A DNA stretch of 64,000 nucleotides, taken from Roseibaca sp. Y0-43 (lineage in GTDB: Bacteria > Pseudomonadota > Alphaproteobacteria > Rhodobacterales > Rhodobacteraceae). Each line of letters begins with the position of its first letter. Position 1 is the stretch's first letter. The stretch spans positions 1 through 64,000 of the forward strand of contig NZ_JAFMPR010000011.1 in the NCBI RefSeq assembly GCF_020667835.1, given 5' to 3'. The position numbers and the translations under genes are program-made. Below are positions 26,860-35,842 of this stretch, in pieces. The notes beneath the pieces are model-generated. The model did no database searches, was not told the origin of the DNA, and saw only the letters and a list, made by a program, of their open reading frames with translations.

Positions 26860-28725
26860 TCACCGCTCGTTCAAATGGTCGTGGATCACCTGCGCCAGCG
26901 CGTCAGAGATGCCCGGCACCGCGCGCAGATCGGCCAGCCCGGCCCGCGTGACGGCCTTGGCAGAGCCGAAATGCGCCAGAAGCGCCTTTTTGCGACCCGC
27001 GCCCACGCCGGGAATGTCATCGAGCGGTGATGCCGTCAGCGCCTTGGCGCGTTTCGCGCGGTGGGTGCCGATGGCGAAGCGGTGCGCCTCGTCGCGCAGG
27101 CGCTGGACGAAATACAACACCGGGTCATTGTGGCGCAAAGCGAAGGGGCGTTGGCCCGCGCGGTGGAATTCTTCCTTGCCCGCGTCGCGGTCCACGCCCT
27201 TGGCCACGCCCACCATGGGAATATCGGCCACGCCCAGCTCTTCCAATATGCCCGCCACCGCCGACACCTGCCCCGCCCCGCCGTCGATCAGCAAAAGGTC
27301 GGGCCATGCGTCCGACTGGCGGTCGGGGTCTTCTTTTTGCAGGCGGGTGAAGCGGCGGGTCAGCACTTCTTTCATCATGCCGAAATCGTCGCCGGGGGTG
27401 ATACTCGTGTCCTTGATGTCGAACTTGCGATACTGGCTTTTGATAAAGCCCTCTGGCCCCGCCACGATCAGAGCGCCGACCGCGTGGCTGCCCTGGATAT
27501 GGCTGTTGTCATAGACCTCGACCCGGTTCGGCGCGGCGTCCAGCCCGAAGGCATCGGCCAGCCCTTGCAAAAGCTTGGCTTGCGCCGTGCTATGCGCCAT
27601 GCGGCGGGCAAGGCTTTCGCGGGCATTGCGCAGGGCGCCTGCGACCAGATCTGCCTTTTCGCCCCGTTGCGGCACAAGGATTTCCACCTTTCGGCCCGCG
27701 CGTTGGGCCAGAAGGTCGGCCATCAGGTCGGGTTCCTCCAGCCCGTGCGACAGCAAGATCTGCCGGGGCGGTTCCTTGCCGTCGTAGAACTGCGCCATGA
27801 AGGCTTCGAGGATTTCCGGCTCTGCCGCCCCTGCGCCGGTCGCCGGGTAGAAATCGCGATTGCCCCAGTTCTGGTTGGCGCGGATGAAGAAGACCTGCAC
27901 GCAGGCCTGCCCCTTTTCCAGGTGCAACGCGATCACGTCCGCCTCTGGCACGCCTTGGGGGTTGATGCCCTGTTGTTGCTGCACATTGGTCAGCGCGCGG
28001 ATGCGGTCGCGGAGTGCTGCGGCGCGCTCGAACTCCATCGCGTCAGAGGCGACCTGCATCTCTGCCGCGAGTTCCTTTTGCAGGTTCGTGTCCTTGCCCG
28101 ACAGGAAGCGTTCGGCGTCAAGCATGAGCGCGCCGTAATCTTCTTCCGAGATATAGCCCACGCACGGGGCCGAGCACCGCTTGATCTGGTATTGCAGGCA
28201 AGGCCGAGTGCGGCTGTTGAAAACGGAATCGGTGCAGTTGCGCAAAAGGAACACGCGCTGCAACTGGTTGAGCGTGCGGTTCACCGCGCCCGCGCTGGCA
28301 AAGGGGCCGAAATACTTACCCTTGGTCGACCGCCGCCCGCGATGTTTGCGCAATTGCGGATAGGGGTGATCGCGGGGCAGCAGGATATAGGGAAAGCTTT
28401 TGTCGTCGCGCAGCAGCACGTTGTAGCGCGGCTTGAGCTGCTTGATGAGGTTCTGCTCCAGCAGCAGCGCCTCTGTTTCGGTCTTGGTGGTCAGGAACAT
28501 CATCGAGCGCGTTTCGTCGATCATGCGCGCGATGCGGGCGGTGTGGCCCGAGGGGCGCGCATAGTTCGACACCCGCGCCCGCAGGTTCCGCGCCTTGCCG
28601 ACGTACAGCACTTCCGAGCGCTCGTTCAGCATACGGTAGACGCCGGGAGAATTGTCCAGCACCTTCAGGTAGGACTGGATGCAGGCATGGCCGGAAAGGG
28701 GTGTGTCCTGATCTGTGTCGGGCAT
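26860..28725 (-). CDS. uvrC: UvrABC excinuclease subunit C
   Basis: A 621-residue nucleotide-excision-repair nuclease. An N-terminal GIY-YIG domain ([28 protein letters not shown]) makes the 3' incision; then come the Cys-rich [21 protein letters not shown], a UVR domain ([26 protein letters not shown]), the RNase-H-like domain for 5' incision ([37 protein letters not shown]) and C-terminal helix-hairpin-helix repeats ([20 protein letters not shown]). Length is normal. An AT-rich gap with a DnaA box lies upstream. Confidence 0.96.
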   Translation of the reverse strand: MPDTDQDTPLSGHACIQSYLKVLDNSPGVYRMLNERSEVLYVGKARNLRARVSNYARPSGHTARIARMIDETRSMMFLTTKTETEALLLEQNLIKQLKPRYNVLLRDDKSFPYILLPRDHPYPQLRKHRGRRSTKGKYFGPFASAGAVNRTLNQLQRVFLLRNCTDSVFNSRTRPCLQYQIKRCSAPCVGYISEEDYGALMLDAERFLSGKDTNLQKELAAEMQVASDAMEFERAAALRDRIRALTNVQQQQGINPQGVPEADVIALHLEKGQACVQVFFIRANQNWGNRDFYPATGAGAAEPEILEAFMAQFYDGKEPPRQILLSHGLEEPDLMADLLAQRAGRKVEILVPQRGEKADLVAGALRNARESLARRMAHSTAQAKLLQGLADAFGLDAAPNRVEVYDNSHIQGSHAVGALIVAGPEGFIKSQYRKFDIKDTSITPGDDFGMMKEVLTRRFTRLQKEDPDRQSDAWPDLLLIDGGAGQVSAVAGILEELGVADIPMVGVAKGVDRDAGKEEFHRAGQRPFALRHNDPVLYFVQRLRDEAHRFAIGTHRAKRAKALTASPLDDIPGVGAGRKKALLAHFGSAKAVTRAGLADLRAVPGISDALAQVIHDHLNER

Positions 28726-29047
28726 TTCAAGCTGTATTGGGGTTGGCTGCGTGTCGGGGCGATTCTATGCCGCGCTGCACCGAAATCAAAGGCTGTTCAA
28801 CCGGAAACCTGTCCACGGAATCTGTGGATAACTTGGTGGATAGTCTTTGGAAGGCGGCGATTTTTCCTTGAGTCACAGGCGATTTCTTGCCGTGCCCAAA
28901 AAATAGGCACATAAATAAGCCTTTGAAAAGACGTGAAATATTTTTGGCACTGTTACAAGTCCTTGATAAACCATCGGTTTTGGTCGCAGTTTTGTGACGG
29001 TTTCGTGAGCGGTGCACAACTTGCGCGCTAAATGTCAGTTCTGGTTG
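28726..29047. other. AT-rich gene-free gap with a perfect DnaA box; candidate origin or DnaA-regulated promoter
   Basis: These 322 bases have no gene. The sequence TGTGGATAA at 28823-28831 is the exact complement of the DnaA box TTATCCACA; CTATCCACC on the minus strand (around 28834-28842) differs at two positions. From about 28900 to 28990 the sequence is markedly AT-rich (CAAAAAATAGG, AAATATTTTTGG). A parS-like site is 2.5 kb away. These are features of a replication origin, but one perfect box is few for an oriC. The gap must also carry the uvrC promoter. Confidence 0.4.
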
Positions 29048-29824
29048 TCATACCGGCGTGACATCGGGGGTTTGCCATGTCAGGTGCTGGCCCCCGTCGA
29101 TGCACAAAAGCTGGCCCGTGACGGCCTTGGCGTCGATGAAATAACCCAGCGCCGCGGTGATGTCGTCAAGGTTCGCGCCGCGCCCCAGAACGGTCGCGCG
29201 GCGGCTGGCGTCATAGACCTCTGCGCTCTGGTCATGGGCCTGTAGCGTCGGGCCCGGCCCGATGGCGTTGACGCGGACTTGGCCGCCCAGCTCTTGGGCC
29301 GCCATGCGGGTAAAGGCCCACAGCCCCATCTTGGCAATGGAATAGGTCATGTGCTGCGGCGTCAGCTTGCGCACCTTCTGGTCGATCATGTTCACAACCA
29401 GCCCTTGCGCCAAGGGTTCGCCCTGCGCATCGCGCGCGGGCGGCGGCACTTGCGCGGCGAAGGCCTGCGTCAGCACGAAGGGCGCGCGCAGGTTGCTCAT
29501 CATGTGCCGGTCCCAGTTTTCGCGGGTGGCGGTGGCAAGGCTGTCCTGTTCGAAGATCGACGCGTTGTTGACCAGCACGCTGATCGGCCCGCCCAAAGCC
29601 TGTGCCGCGTCTGGAATGATTGGCGCCAGCGCGGCCTCGTCCAACAGATCGGCCTGCACGCAGGTGGCGCGGCGGCCCATGGTGCGGATTTCATCGGCCA
29701 AGGCTTCTGCCTCTGCGCCGGAGTTGGCGTAGTGGATGGCCACGTCATAGCCGCGACCTGCCAGATACAGGCACATGGCGCGGCCCAATCGGCGCGCGCC
29801 ACCGGTGACTAGGGCGTTGGGCAT
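29048..29824 (-). CDS. SDR-family oxidoreductase, FolM/pteridine-reductase-like
   Basis: A 258-residue short-chain dehydrogenase. The cofactor motif is ALVTGGARRLGRAM; the NNAS motif is LVNNASIFEQD; the catalytic Tyr and Lys are in MTYSIAKMGLWAFT. The DQKVRKLTPQHMTYSIAK block and the shape of the N-terminus resemble FolM/PTR1-type reductases of dihydromonapterin or dihydropterins. The start at ATG 29824 gives the normal Rossmann N-terminus. The antiporter gene ends two bases before it on the same strand. Confidence 0.75.
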   Translation of the reverse strand: MPNALVTGGARRLGRAMCLYLAGRGYDVAIHYANSGAEAEALADEIRTMGRRATCVQADLLDEAALAPIIPDAAQALGGPISVLVNNASIFEQDSLATATRENWDRHMMSNLRAPFVLTQAFAAQVPPPARDAQGEPLAQGLVVNMIDQKVRKLTPQHMTYSIAKMGLWAFTRMAAQELGGQVRVNAIGPGPTLQAHDQSAEVYDASRRATVLGRGANLDDITAALGYFIDAKAVTGQLLCIDGGQHLTWQTPDVTPV

Positions 29825-29826
29825 TG

Positions 29827-30768
29827 TCAGGCTCCGGTTTGGACAAGAACCCACAGATAGCCCGCATAGGCCAGAAGCAAGACCACGCCCCAGACCCGCG
29901 TGATGGGGGCCGCGCGCCAGATGAAGGGGGCCAGCACCAGCGATGCACCCAGCATGACCCACAGGTCCAGGCGGAACATCTCTGGCGGGAAGGTCATGGT
30001 GCCGAACAGCCCCGCCGTGCCGATGATGAACAGCAGGTTGAACAGGTTTGACCCAACAATGTTGCCCAGCGCGACTCCGCCCTCGCGCCGGATGGCGGCC
30101 ATCACGGTGGCGGCCAGTTCCGGCAGCGACGTGCCCACGGCAACCAGCGTCAGCCCGATCAGCGCGTCCGAGACGCCCAGGTCACGCGCGATCGCCGTGG
30201 CCCCGGTGACAAGGAAATTCGCCCCCAGCGGCAGGCCGATACAGCCCAGCACAAGGAAAATCGCGATCTTGGGCCAGCCGATGCCGGGGTCCGCGCCTTC
30301 CAGCTCGTCCGGTTCGACCCGCGCTTTCAACCCGCGGCGAATGCTGTCAACCATGAAGAGCGTGAACGCCCCCAGCAGCACCAGCGCCTGCCATGTGCCG
30401 ATCTGCCCGGTGAAGGCCACGGCGATGAACAGGACCGATGCGCCGATCATGATGGCATAGTCGCGCGCAATATCGCGCCCCACCGCCATGGCAGAGATCA
30501 GCGCGGGCGCGCCCAGCACCAGCAGGATATTGGCAATGTTCGACCCCACAACATTGCCCAGCGCCAGCCCGCCCGCATCGGCCATGGCCGCGCGCACCGA
30601 CACCAGCAATTCCGGGGCCGATGTGCCAAAGGCCACGACCGTCATCCCCACCAGCAGCGCCGGAATGCCCAGCCGCAGCGACAGGTTCACCGCGCCTTTC
30701 ACCAGCAGATCGCCCGCAAGCAACAGGGCGACAAGGCCGCCCACGACCATCCCGAGATCAAGCAACAT
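29827..30768 (-). CDS. Na+/Ca2+ exchanger family membrane antiporter
   Basis: A 313-residue integral membrane protein of the CaCA superfamily (YrbG-like). The two alpha repeats are plain: VVAFGTSAPELLVSVRA with GNVVGSNIANILLVLG in the first half and VAVGTSLPELAATVMAA with GNIVGSNLFNLLFIIG in the second. Around ten hydrophobic segments are visible. It exchanges Ca2+ for Na+ across the inner membrane in characterised relatives. Only three and two bases separate it from its neighbours, so it belongs to the minus-strand run 31765-29048. Confidence 0.9.
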   Translation of the reverse strand: MLLDLGMVVGGLVALLLAGDLLVKGAVNLSLRLGIPALLVGMTVVAFGTSAPELLVSVRAAMADAGGLALGNVVGSNIANILLVLGAPALISAMAVGRDIARDYAIMIGASVLFIAVAFTGQIGTWQALVLLGAFTLFMVDSIRRGLKARVEPDELEGADPGIGWPKIAIFLVLGCIGLPLGANFLVTGATAIARDLGVSDALIGLTLVAVGTSLPELAATVMAAIRREGGVALGNIVGSNLFNLLFIIGTAGLFGTMTFPPEMFRLDLWVMLGASLVLAPFIWRAAPITRVWGVVLLLAYAGYLWVLVQTGA

Positions 30769-30771
30769 AGG

Positions 30772-30963
30772 TTATTGGTCCTTGCAGGTGCAATCGTCCT
30801 GCCCCAGCAGGAAACGACCACAGGTTTTGCATTTGCGGGGTTTGGGCAGCTTGGCACTGCGCAGCCGGTCCAGCGGCGTGCGGCGGTTGGGGTTCAGCCA
30901 TTTCTGAACCGCCCCCATCACGATCATGAACAACAGAAACCCGACAACGACTTTCAGCAACAT
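30772..30963 (-). CDS. Small membrane protein with C-terminal Cys cluster
   Basis: A 63-residue protein with one N-terminal transmembrane helix (LLKVVVGFLLFMIVMGAVQ) and a basic linker, ending in KCKTCGRFLLGQDDCTCKDQ. The CxxC plus CxC arrangement could bind zinc as a tiny ribbon. Its start (ATG 30963) follows the peptidase stop by four bases and it ends three bases before the antiporter, so it is embedded in an operon. No characterised family is recognised. Confidence 0.65.
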   Translation of the reverse strand: MLLKVVVGFLLFMIVMGAVQKWLNPNRRTPLDRLRSAKLPKPRKCKTCGRFLLGQDDCTCKDQ

Positions 30964-30967
30964 GGGC

Positions 30968-31765
30968 TTACAACCCGAACCGTGCGTAAAGCGCGCGTTC
31001 TTCCGACAGCGCCAGCGCGTCTTGCATCAGCGACAGGCCGAAGCGCGACAGGAAGGGGCGGCGCGGTCCATAGGCGCGGAATTGCACCTTGTCGCCGTAG
31101 CGGTCCTTCATGGTGGGCACCAGATGGCCGATGCCATCGGCCAGCCCCAGCTCGACCGCCTGCGCGCCCAGCCAGAATTCGCCGGTGAACAGGTCTTGCT
31201 CGGCCAGCTTCGCGCCGCGCCGGTCTTTGACCTGTGCGATGAAGTTCTGATGTATCTGGTCCAGCAACGTCTTTAGCCGCGCCACGTCCTCGGGCTTTTC
31301 GGCGCGGAACGGGTCTAGCTGCGACTTGGATTGCCCGGCGGTGTAGACCCGGCGTTCGACCCCGTAGCGCGCGATCAGGTCTTGCAGGCCGAAGCCCGCC
31401 GAGATGACACCGATGGACCCAAGAATGGAATTGCTGTCGGCATAGATTTCATCGGCGGCGGTGGCCAGCCAATAGCCGCCAGAGGCCGCCACATCCTCGA
31501 CAAAGGCGAAGACGGGAATGTCCTTTTCCGCCGCCAGCCGCCGGATGCGCGCGGCGATCAGCGCGCTTTGCGTGGGGCTGCCACCGGGCGAGTTGATGAC
31601 CAGCGCCACCGCCTTGGGCTTGCCGCGCTTGAAGGCAGTTTCAATGACGGGGGCAAGGGCCACGTCATTCAGCCGGCCCGCGCCGGGGCCGCTGGCGATC
31701 ATGCCTTGCAGACGGATCACGGCCACGCTGGGGGCCGTGTTCAGGAAGGGGATGAAACGTTTCAT
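30968..31765 (-). CDS. S49-family signal peptide peptidase (SppA/SohB-like)
   Basis: A 265-residue Ser-Lys protease of the crotonase fold. The nucleophile Ser is in EDVAASGGYWLATAADEIYA and the general-base Lys in YTAGQSKSQLDPF; VINSPGGSPTQSALI is the oxyanion-hole region. The length is that of a single-domain SppA. There is only a weak N-terminal hydrophobic stretch, so membrane attachment is unclear. I start at ATG 31765; the longer reading frame to 32209 overlaps the divergent LysR gene and is discarded. Confidence 0.85.
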   Translation of the reverse strand: MKRFIPFLNTAPSVAVIRLQGMIASGPGAGRLNDVALAPVIETAFKRGKPKAVALVINSPGGSPTQSALIAARIRRLAAEKDIPVFAFVEDVAASGGYWLATAADEIYADSNSILGSIGVISAGFGLQDLIARYGVERRVYTAGQSKSQLDPFRAEKPEDVARLKTLLDQIHQNFIAQVKDRRGAKLAEQDLFTGEFWLGAQAVELGLADGIGHLVPTMKDRYGDKVQFRAYGPRRPFLSRFGLSLMQDALALSEERALYARFGL

Positions 31766-31874
31766 GCCTTGGCAGATAGGGGGGTCATGCAGGGCCAGCA
31801 AGAGGGTGCGCCAGATTATCCGCTTGCGTGGCGAAATAGGCTCTGCCCATATGGCAGGGCGAGGAGACTGCCCT

Positions 31875-32774
31875 ATGCTCGACCGTCTGGAAATGTTCAT
31901 GGCGCTGGCCGCAGAGCGCCATTTCGGCCGCGCGGCAGAGAAATGCGGCATCTCGCAGCCCTCGCTCTCTGCCGGGATCAAGCAGCTAGAGGGCGAATTG
32001 GGCGTGCAGTTGGTCTGGCGCGGCTCGCGTTTTGAAGGGCTAACGCCAGAGGGCGCGCGCGTGCTGGACTGGGCGCGCCGCATCGTGGGTGATGCGCGCA
32101 GCCTGCGGCAGGAAATGCGCGCGGCGCGGCATGGGCTGTCGGGCAATCTGCGCTTGGGCGTGGTGCCGACGGCGCTGCCCATGGTGGCCGATTTGACCGG
32201 CCCCTTCATCGCCCGCCATCCCGGGGTGCAGATCGAGATCCTGTCGCGCAGCTCGGTCGAGATCTTGCAACAGATCGACGATCTGCAACTGGATGCCGGG
32301 ATCAGCTATCTGGACAACGAACCCTTGGGCCGCGTGGTGACAGAGCCGCTTTACACGGAACGCTACCTGCTTTTGACCGCCAAGACGCGGCCCTGCGCGG
32401 CCAAGTCGGAACTGGATTGGGCCGATCTGGCCGGTCTGCCCTTGGCGCTTCTGACAGAGGACATGCAGAACCGCCGCATCATCAACCATGAACTGCAACA
32501 AGCCGGCGTGCCGATTGCGCCGCGCATCGAATCGAATTCCATGATCGCGCTGGTCGCGCATGTGCTGACCGGCGAATGGGTCAGCGTGGTCAATGCCGAT
32601 ACCGCCGCGCTGTTTGCCGCGCGGCCCGAATTGGCGGCGGTTCCCCTGCGCGGGGGGCTGGGCGCGAAACATGTGGGCCTGATCGCGCCTTGGCGAGAGC
32701 CGCACACGCCCGTTCTGGCCGCCCTTCTGGCACAAGCGCGGCGCTTGTCGAAAGCGCGCGAGGGTGTGGCATGA
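31875..32774 (+). CDS. LysR-family transcriptional regulator
   Basis: A 299-residue LysR-type regulator with the N-terminal winged helix (MLDRLEMFMALAAERHFGRAAEKCGISQPSLSAGIKQLE) and a periplasmic-binding-protein-like effector domain (LRLGVVPTALPMVADLTGPFIARHPG...). The ATG has GGAG about eight bases upstream. Its TGA overlaps the ATG of bciA, so the regulator and the pigment enzyme are translated together. A role in controlling bciA or its own operon is inference. Confidence 0.88.
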   Translation: MLDRLEMFMALAAERHFGRAAEKCGISQPSLSAGIKQLEGELGVQLVWRGSRFEGLTPEGARVLDWARRIVGDARSLRQEMRAARHGLSGNLRLGVVPTALPMVADLTGPFIARHPGVQIEILSRSSVEILQQIDDLQLDAGISYLDNEPLGRVVTEPLYTERYLLLTAKTRPCAAKSELDWADLAGLPLALLTEDMQNRRIINHELQQAGVPIAPRIESNSMIALVAHVLTGEWVSVVNADTAALFAARPELAAVPLRGGLGAKHVGLIAPWREPHTPVLAALLAQARRLSKAREGVA

Positions 32775-33706
32775 AGGTGTTGCTGACAGGGGCCACGGGC
32801 ACGATCGGGCGCGCGGTGCTGGCGCGTTTGCAGGCCTGCGGGCATGACGTGACCTGCCTTGTGCGCCCCGGCAGCGCTTTGCCCGAAGATATGTCGCGGC
32901 TGGACGCGGATCTTGCGCGCGGCCCGCTCGCCCCGGACGCCTTGGCGGGCATAGAGGCGGTTGTGTCCTGCATGGCCTCGCGCTCTGGTGCGCCTGCCGA
33001 TGCGTGGGCCGTGGACCACGCCGCCAATCTGGCGCTGTTGCGCGCGGCGCAAGCGGCGGGGGTGGGGCAGTTCGTTCTGCTGTCGGCGATCTGCGTGCAA
33101 AAGCCGTTGTTGGAATTCCAGCGCGCGAAACTCGCGTTCGAGGCGGAGTTGCAAGCCTCTGGCCTGCGCCATGCCATCGTGCGCCCGACCGCGTTTTTCA
33201 AATCGCTCTCGGGGCAAGTGGCGCGGGTGCGCGCGGGCAAGCCGTTCCTGCTGTTCGGCGATGGGCGGCTGACCGCGTGCAAGCCGATCTCTGACCGTGA
33301 TCTGGCCGACTACATTGTGGGTTGCCTGACCGATCCCGACCGGACGGGCATTCTGCCCATCGGTGGGCCGGGTCCGGCGATCACCCCGCGCGAACAGGGC
33401 GTGATGTTGTTCCAGATGACCGGCCAGCCGCCCAAGTTCCGCAGCCTGCCCGTGGGGGTGATGGACGCGATCATCGGCGCGTTGTCAGCCGCCGGTCGCC
33501 TTGTGCCATCCCTGCGCGCCAAGGCCGAGTTTGCGCGCATCGGGCGCTATTACGCGACCGAATCCATGCTGGTCTGGGACGGCACCCGATATGACGCAGA
33601 CGCCACGCCCGAATATGGCACCGACACGCTGCACGACCATTACGCGGCCCTGTTGCGGGGCGAGGCGACGAGCGATCTGGGCGCACATGCGGTGTTCAAG
33701 GGCTAG
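32771..33706 (+). CDS. bciA: Divinyl (proto)chlorophyllide 8-vinyl reductase BciA
   Basis: A 311-residue NADPH-dependent atypical SDR that reduces the C8 vinyl group during (bacterio)chlorophyll synthesis. The nucleotide motif is LLTGATGTIGRAVL. Strong family blocks are AKLAFEAELQASGLRHAIVRPTAFFKSL, GRLTACKPISDRDLADYIV, LPIGGPGPAITPREQG, and ARIGRYYATESMLVWD. It lies outside any photosynthesis gene cluster here. Its presence implies the organism makes bacteriochlorophyll. The stop shares CTAG with the convergent gene. Confidence 0.9.
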   Translation: MKVLLTGATGTIGRAVLARLQACGHDVTCLVRPGSALPEDMSRLDADLARGPLAPDALAGIEAVVSCMASRSGAPADAWAVDHAANLALLRAAQAAGVGQFVLLSAICVQKPLLEFQRAKLAFEAELQASGLRHAIVRPTAFFKSLSGQVARVRAGKPFLLFGDGRLTACKPISDRDLADYIVGCLTDPDRTGILPIGGPGPAITPREQGVMLFQMTGQPPKFRSLPVGVMDAIIGALSAAGRLVPSLRAKAEFARIGRYYATESMLVWDGTRYDADATPEYGTDTLHDHYAALLRGEATSDLGAHAVFKG

Positions 33707-34311
33707 TTCAGGTCCGCCGGGCACTCTTCGTACAGCCCGATGATGTGCAGCGCGTTAGAGCACATGATCCCACCCCATTGATAGCCGCGCAGCCCTTCGG
33801 AATACTCGATCTCGAACCATTCATAGCCGTCGAACATGACGCCGCTGCGCGCGAGGATCGCCACCGGCTCGCCATATGGTAGGCTGTCGGTGCGGGCAAA
33901 GTCTGTGCCCGGCCCGGCCCGCACATTCCCCCCGAGCGAGAAATTCCCCATGGCCGACACGACCGTGTTGTGGCTATCCGCTGTCGCTTGGCACATGACC
34001 GGGGCCTGACCATCGAAGGACAGTTCGACATCCGACCCTTTGCCGCGCACCAAGAAATGGCCGATGGGCAGGGCAATGTCATAGCCAAAGCCGGACCCGA
34101 CAGGGGTTGGGGCCATCTCCAGCGCTTCGCTGTCCAGCATCAGGGTCGCGTTCTGTCCGGGCGTATGCGGGATGACCACCTGGATAGTGGGGCGATCAAG
34201 GCTGCCTTCGTCGCACATATAGACGGTGCCGGGGGGCACATCGCCTTGTGCAAGCGCAGGGGCAACGCAAGTGCAGGCAAGGGCTAGCGACAGGGGAATA
34301 AGGCGGATCAT
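33703..34311 (-). CDS. Secreted protein with MliC-like and SH3-like domains
   Basis: A 202-residue exported protein. A Sec signal (MIRLIPLSLALACTCVAPALAQ) is followed by a segment resembling the MliC lysozyme-inhibitor fold (VYMCDEG...GQNATLMLDSEALEM...VMCQA, about residues 28-108) and an SH3b-like domain (LGGNVRAGPGTDFARTDSLPYGEPVAIL...YEWFEIEY, about 125-185). Both domains suggest action at or near peptidoglycan in the periplasm. It is a single gene, convergent with bciA. Confidence 0.7.
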   Translation of the reverse strand: MIRLIPLSLALACTCVAPALAQGDVPPGTVYMCDEGSLDRPTIQVVIPHTPGQNATLMLDSEALEMAPTPVGSGFGYDIALPIGHFLVRGKGSDVELSFDGQAPVMCQATADSHNTVVSAMGNFSLGGNVRAGPGTDFARTDSLPYGEPVAILARSGVMFDGYEWFEIEYSEGLRGYQWGGIMCSNALHIIGLYEECPADLN

Positions 34312-34370
34312 GGCGTGGTGCTCCGGTTGGGATGGGGCAGCCTAGACGCATGCCCCCGGTTCACAAAGCC

Positions 34371-35777
34371 TTAGCTTGCATAGCGCGTGGCCCCGCGCCG
34401 CCGGGCATCGACCGGCTTGGACAGCACCACGGCGTTATGCGCGCGCTGATCGCACCCCACGCGCGGGCATGTCCGGCAGTTGATGCCGATGGGCACGGGC
34501 CGCGTCTGGCTGGCGCGCAGGCTTTCGGCATAGCCGATCTGGCCCGCGTGATCGACATCGCAGCCCATGGCGACGGCCAGGCGCACATCGGTTGCAGGGC
34601 GTGACAGGCTGGGGCGGTCCACGGTGCGGGCAAAAACGAAGAACTGGCTGCGATCGGGCATTTCCACGAATTGCGGCACGATCTGCCCCGGCGTGCGGAA
34701 CGAGGTATGCACATCCAGCCTTGGGCACGCGCCGCCATATTCGGCCAGATGGAAATCGGTCGCGTTGAAGCGCTTGGTCACGTTTCCGGCCTTGTCGATG
34801 CGCACGAAGAAGAATGGCACCCCCTGCGCGCCCGCGCGCTGCAAGGTGGTGGCGCGGTGGCACGCCTGCTCAAAACTGACGCCAAAGCGCGTGGCCAGAT
34901 GCGCGAAATCGTATTTCGACCCCAGCGCTTCGGTCAGAAAGGCGCTATAGGGCATCAGCACGGCGGCGGCGAAGTAATTGGTCAGTTCCACCCGGCAGCG
35001 CGCCAGCCCATGCGGGTCGGTGATGCGCGATTGCGACAGAAGCTTGTCCAGCAGGTCGGCATGTTCGATCAGCCCGGCCACATGAACAAGCTGGAAGACG
35101 CGGTTGGGATAGTCTAGCGCCTCTGACAGGCGTACCTCGCGCGTAACCTCGTCGTAATCGCGCAGGGTGTCGGGCATCTCTGCAATCGTGACCAGCCGGA
35201 CATGCAGGCCCAACCGGTCGCGCAGCAGCGCCTTCAGGGCGCTATAGGTGTCATCGGGCGCGACCTGTTTGCCGCCCCAGAAGGTGGCAGCAGCCGATTC
35301 GAGCACCGCGAAGTGATTCTGGTTGCGCCGGAAAAAGTTGTGGACGGCGGCTTCGGGCGAACTTGGCAGCACGTCGCCCGCATTCGTGCCGCTGGTCGCT
35401 AGCGCCATGAGTTGATCTGTCGCAGCCTGATAGGCGCGGTGCAGCGTCAGGAAAGACGCCACAAGGTCGGGACTGTGGATTTGCGCCGCGCGCAGTTGCG
35501 GCAAATCGGGGCGGTCGGCGTCGAACAGGTTGTCATGCAGCGCGGCGCGCAGGTCGGTCAGGGTGGCGGTGTCGTCATCTTCGGCAATGTCGCGCCATTC
35601 CACGCCATAGGTTTCGAATATCTTCAGCAATACCGGAACGGAAACCGATCTTTCGTTCTTTTCCAACAGGTTGACATAAGAGGTCGAAATTCCCAGCGCC
35701 CGCGCCATCTGGGCCTGCGTCTGTCCATGGTCCTGTCGCAACCGGCGCAAACGGGGGCCGATGAAGGTTTTTAGCAT
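34371..35777 (-). CDS. ScfR-family (short-chain fatty acyl-CoA) XRE-type regulator
   Basis: A 468-residue regulator with an N-terminal XRE helix-turn-helix (GPRLRRLRQDHGQTQAQMARALGISTSYVNLLEKNERSVSV), a large central domain of the ImmA/IrrE-like type, and a Cys-containing C-terminus (INCRTCPRVGCDQRA). This architecture is that of the RamB/PccR/MccR proteins, which sense acyl-CoAs such as propionyl-CoA. It is divergent from the malyl-CoA operon and four TGTAAA-type half-sites lie between them. I use ATG 35777; starting at 35801 would place the coding region over one operator half-site. The bound acyl-CoA is not known. Confidence 0.82.
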   Translation of the reverse strand: MLKTFIGPRLRRLRQDHGQTQAQMARALGISTSYVNLLEKNERSVSVPVLLKIFETYGVEWRDIAEDDDTATLTDLRAALHDNLFDADRPDLPQLRAAQIHSPDLVASFLTLHRAYQAATDQLMALATSGTNAGDVLPSSPEAAVHNFFRRNQNHFAVLESAAATFWGGKQVAPDDTYSALKALLRDRLGLHVRLVTIAEMPDTLRDYDEVTREVRLSEALDYPNRVFQLVHVAGLIEHADLLDKLLSQSRITDPHGLARCRVELTNYFAAAVLMPYSAFLTEALGSKYDFAHLATRFGVSFEQACHRATTLQRAGAQGVPFFFVRIDKAGNVTKRFNATDFHLAEYGGACPRLDVHTSFRTPGQIVPQFVEMPDRSQFFVFARTVDRPSLSRPATDVRLAVAMGCDVDHAGQIGYAESLRASQTRPVPIGINCRTCPRVGCDQRAHNAVVLSKPVDARRRGATRYAS

Positions 35778-35789
35778 ACCTTTGTATCC

Positions 35790-35842
35790 TGTAAAATTCA
35801 CATATTTACAAAATTTATATCATGTAAATCTTCGCATTTACA
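35790..35842. promoter_or_regulatory. Paired TGTAAA-N8/9-TTTACA operators between the ScfR gene and the malyl-CoA operon
   Basis: Half-sites TGTAAA (35790-35795), TTTACA (35805-35810), TGTAAA (35823-35828) and TTTACA (35837-35842) form two inverted repeats with spacers of 9 and 8 bases, in a distinctly AT-rich island. The first lies 13 bases upstream of the regulator ATG, the last 77 bases upstream of the aminotransferase ATG. The placement fits autoregulation plus control of the operon by the divergent ScfR-type protein. Confidence 0.65.

Noticed and set aside
28726-29017. 96-codon minus-strand frame in the AT-rich gap (28727-29017)
   Set aside because: No ribosome site, codon use unlike the neighbouring genes, and no recognisable domain; treated as non-coding.
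29048-29824. Calling the SDR protein FabG
   Set aside because: Key features fit the SDR fold in general, but the DQKVRKLTPQ block before the catalytic Tyr is closer to pteridine reductases, and no fatty-acid genes adjoin.
31752-31765. Palindrome ATGAAACGTTTCAT at the start of the S49 peptidase gene
   Set aside because: It coincides with the start codon and first codons (MKRF) and lacks the CACGTG core of parS. Probably chance.
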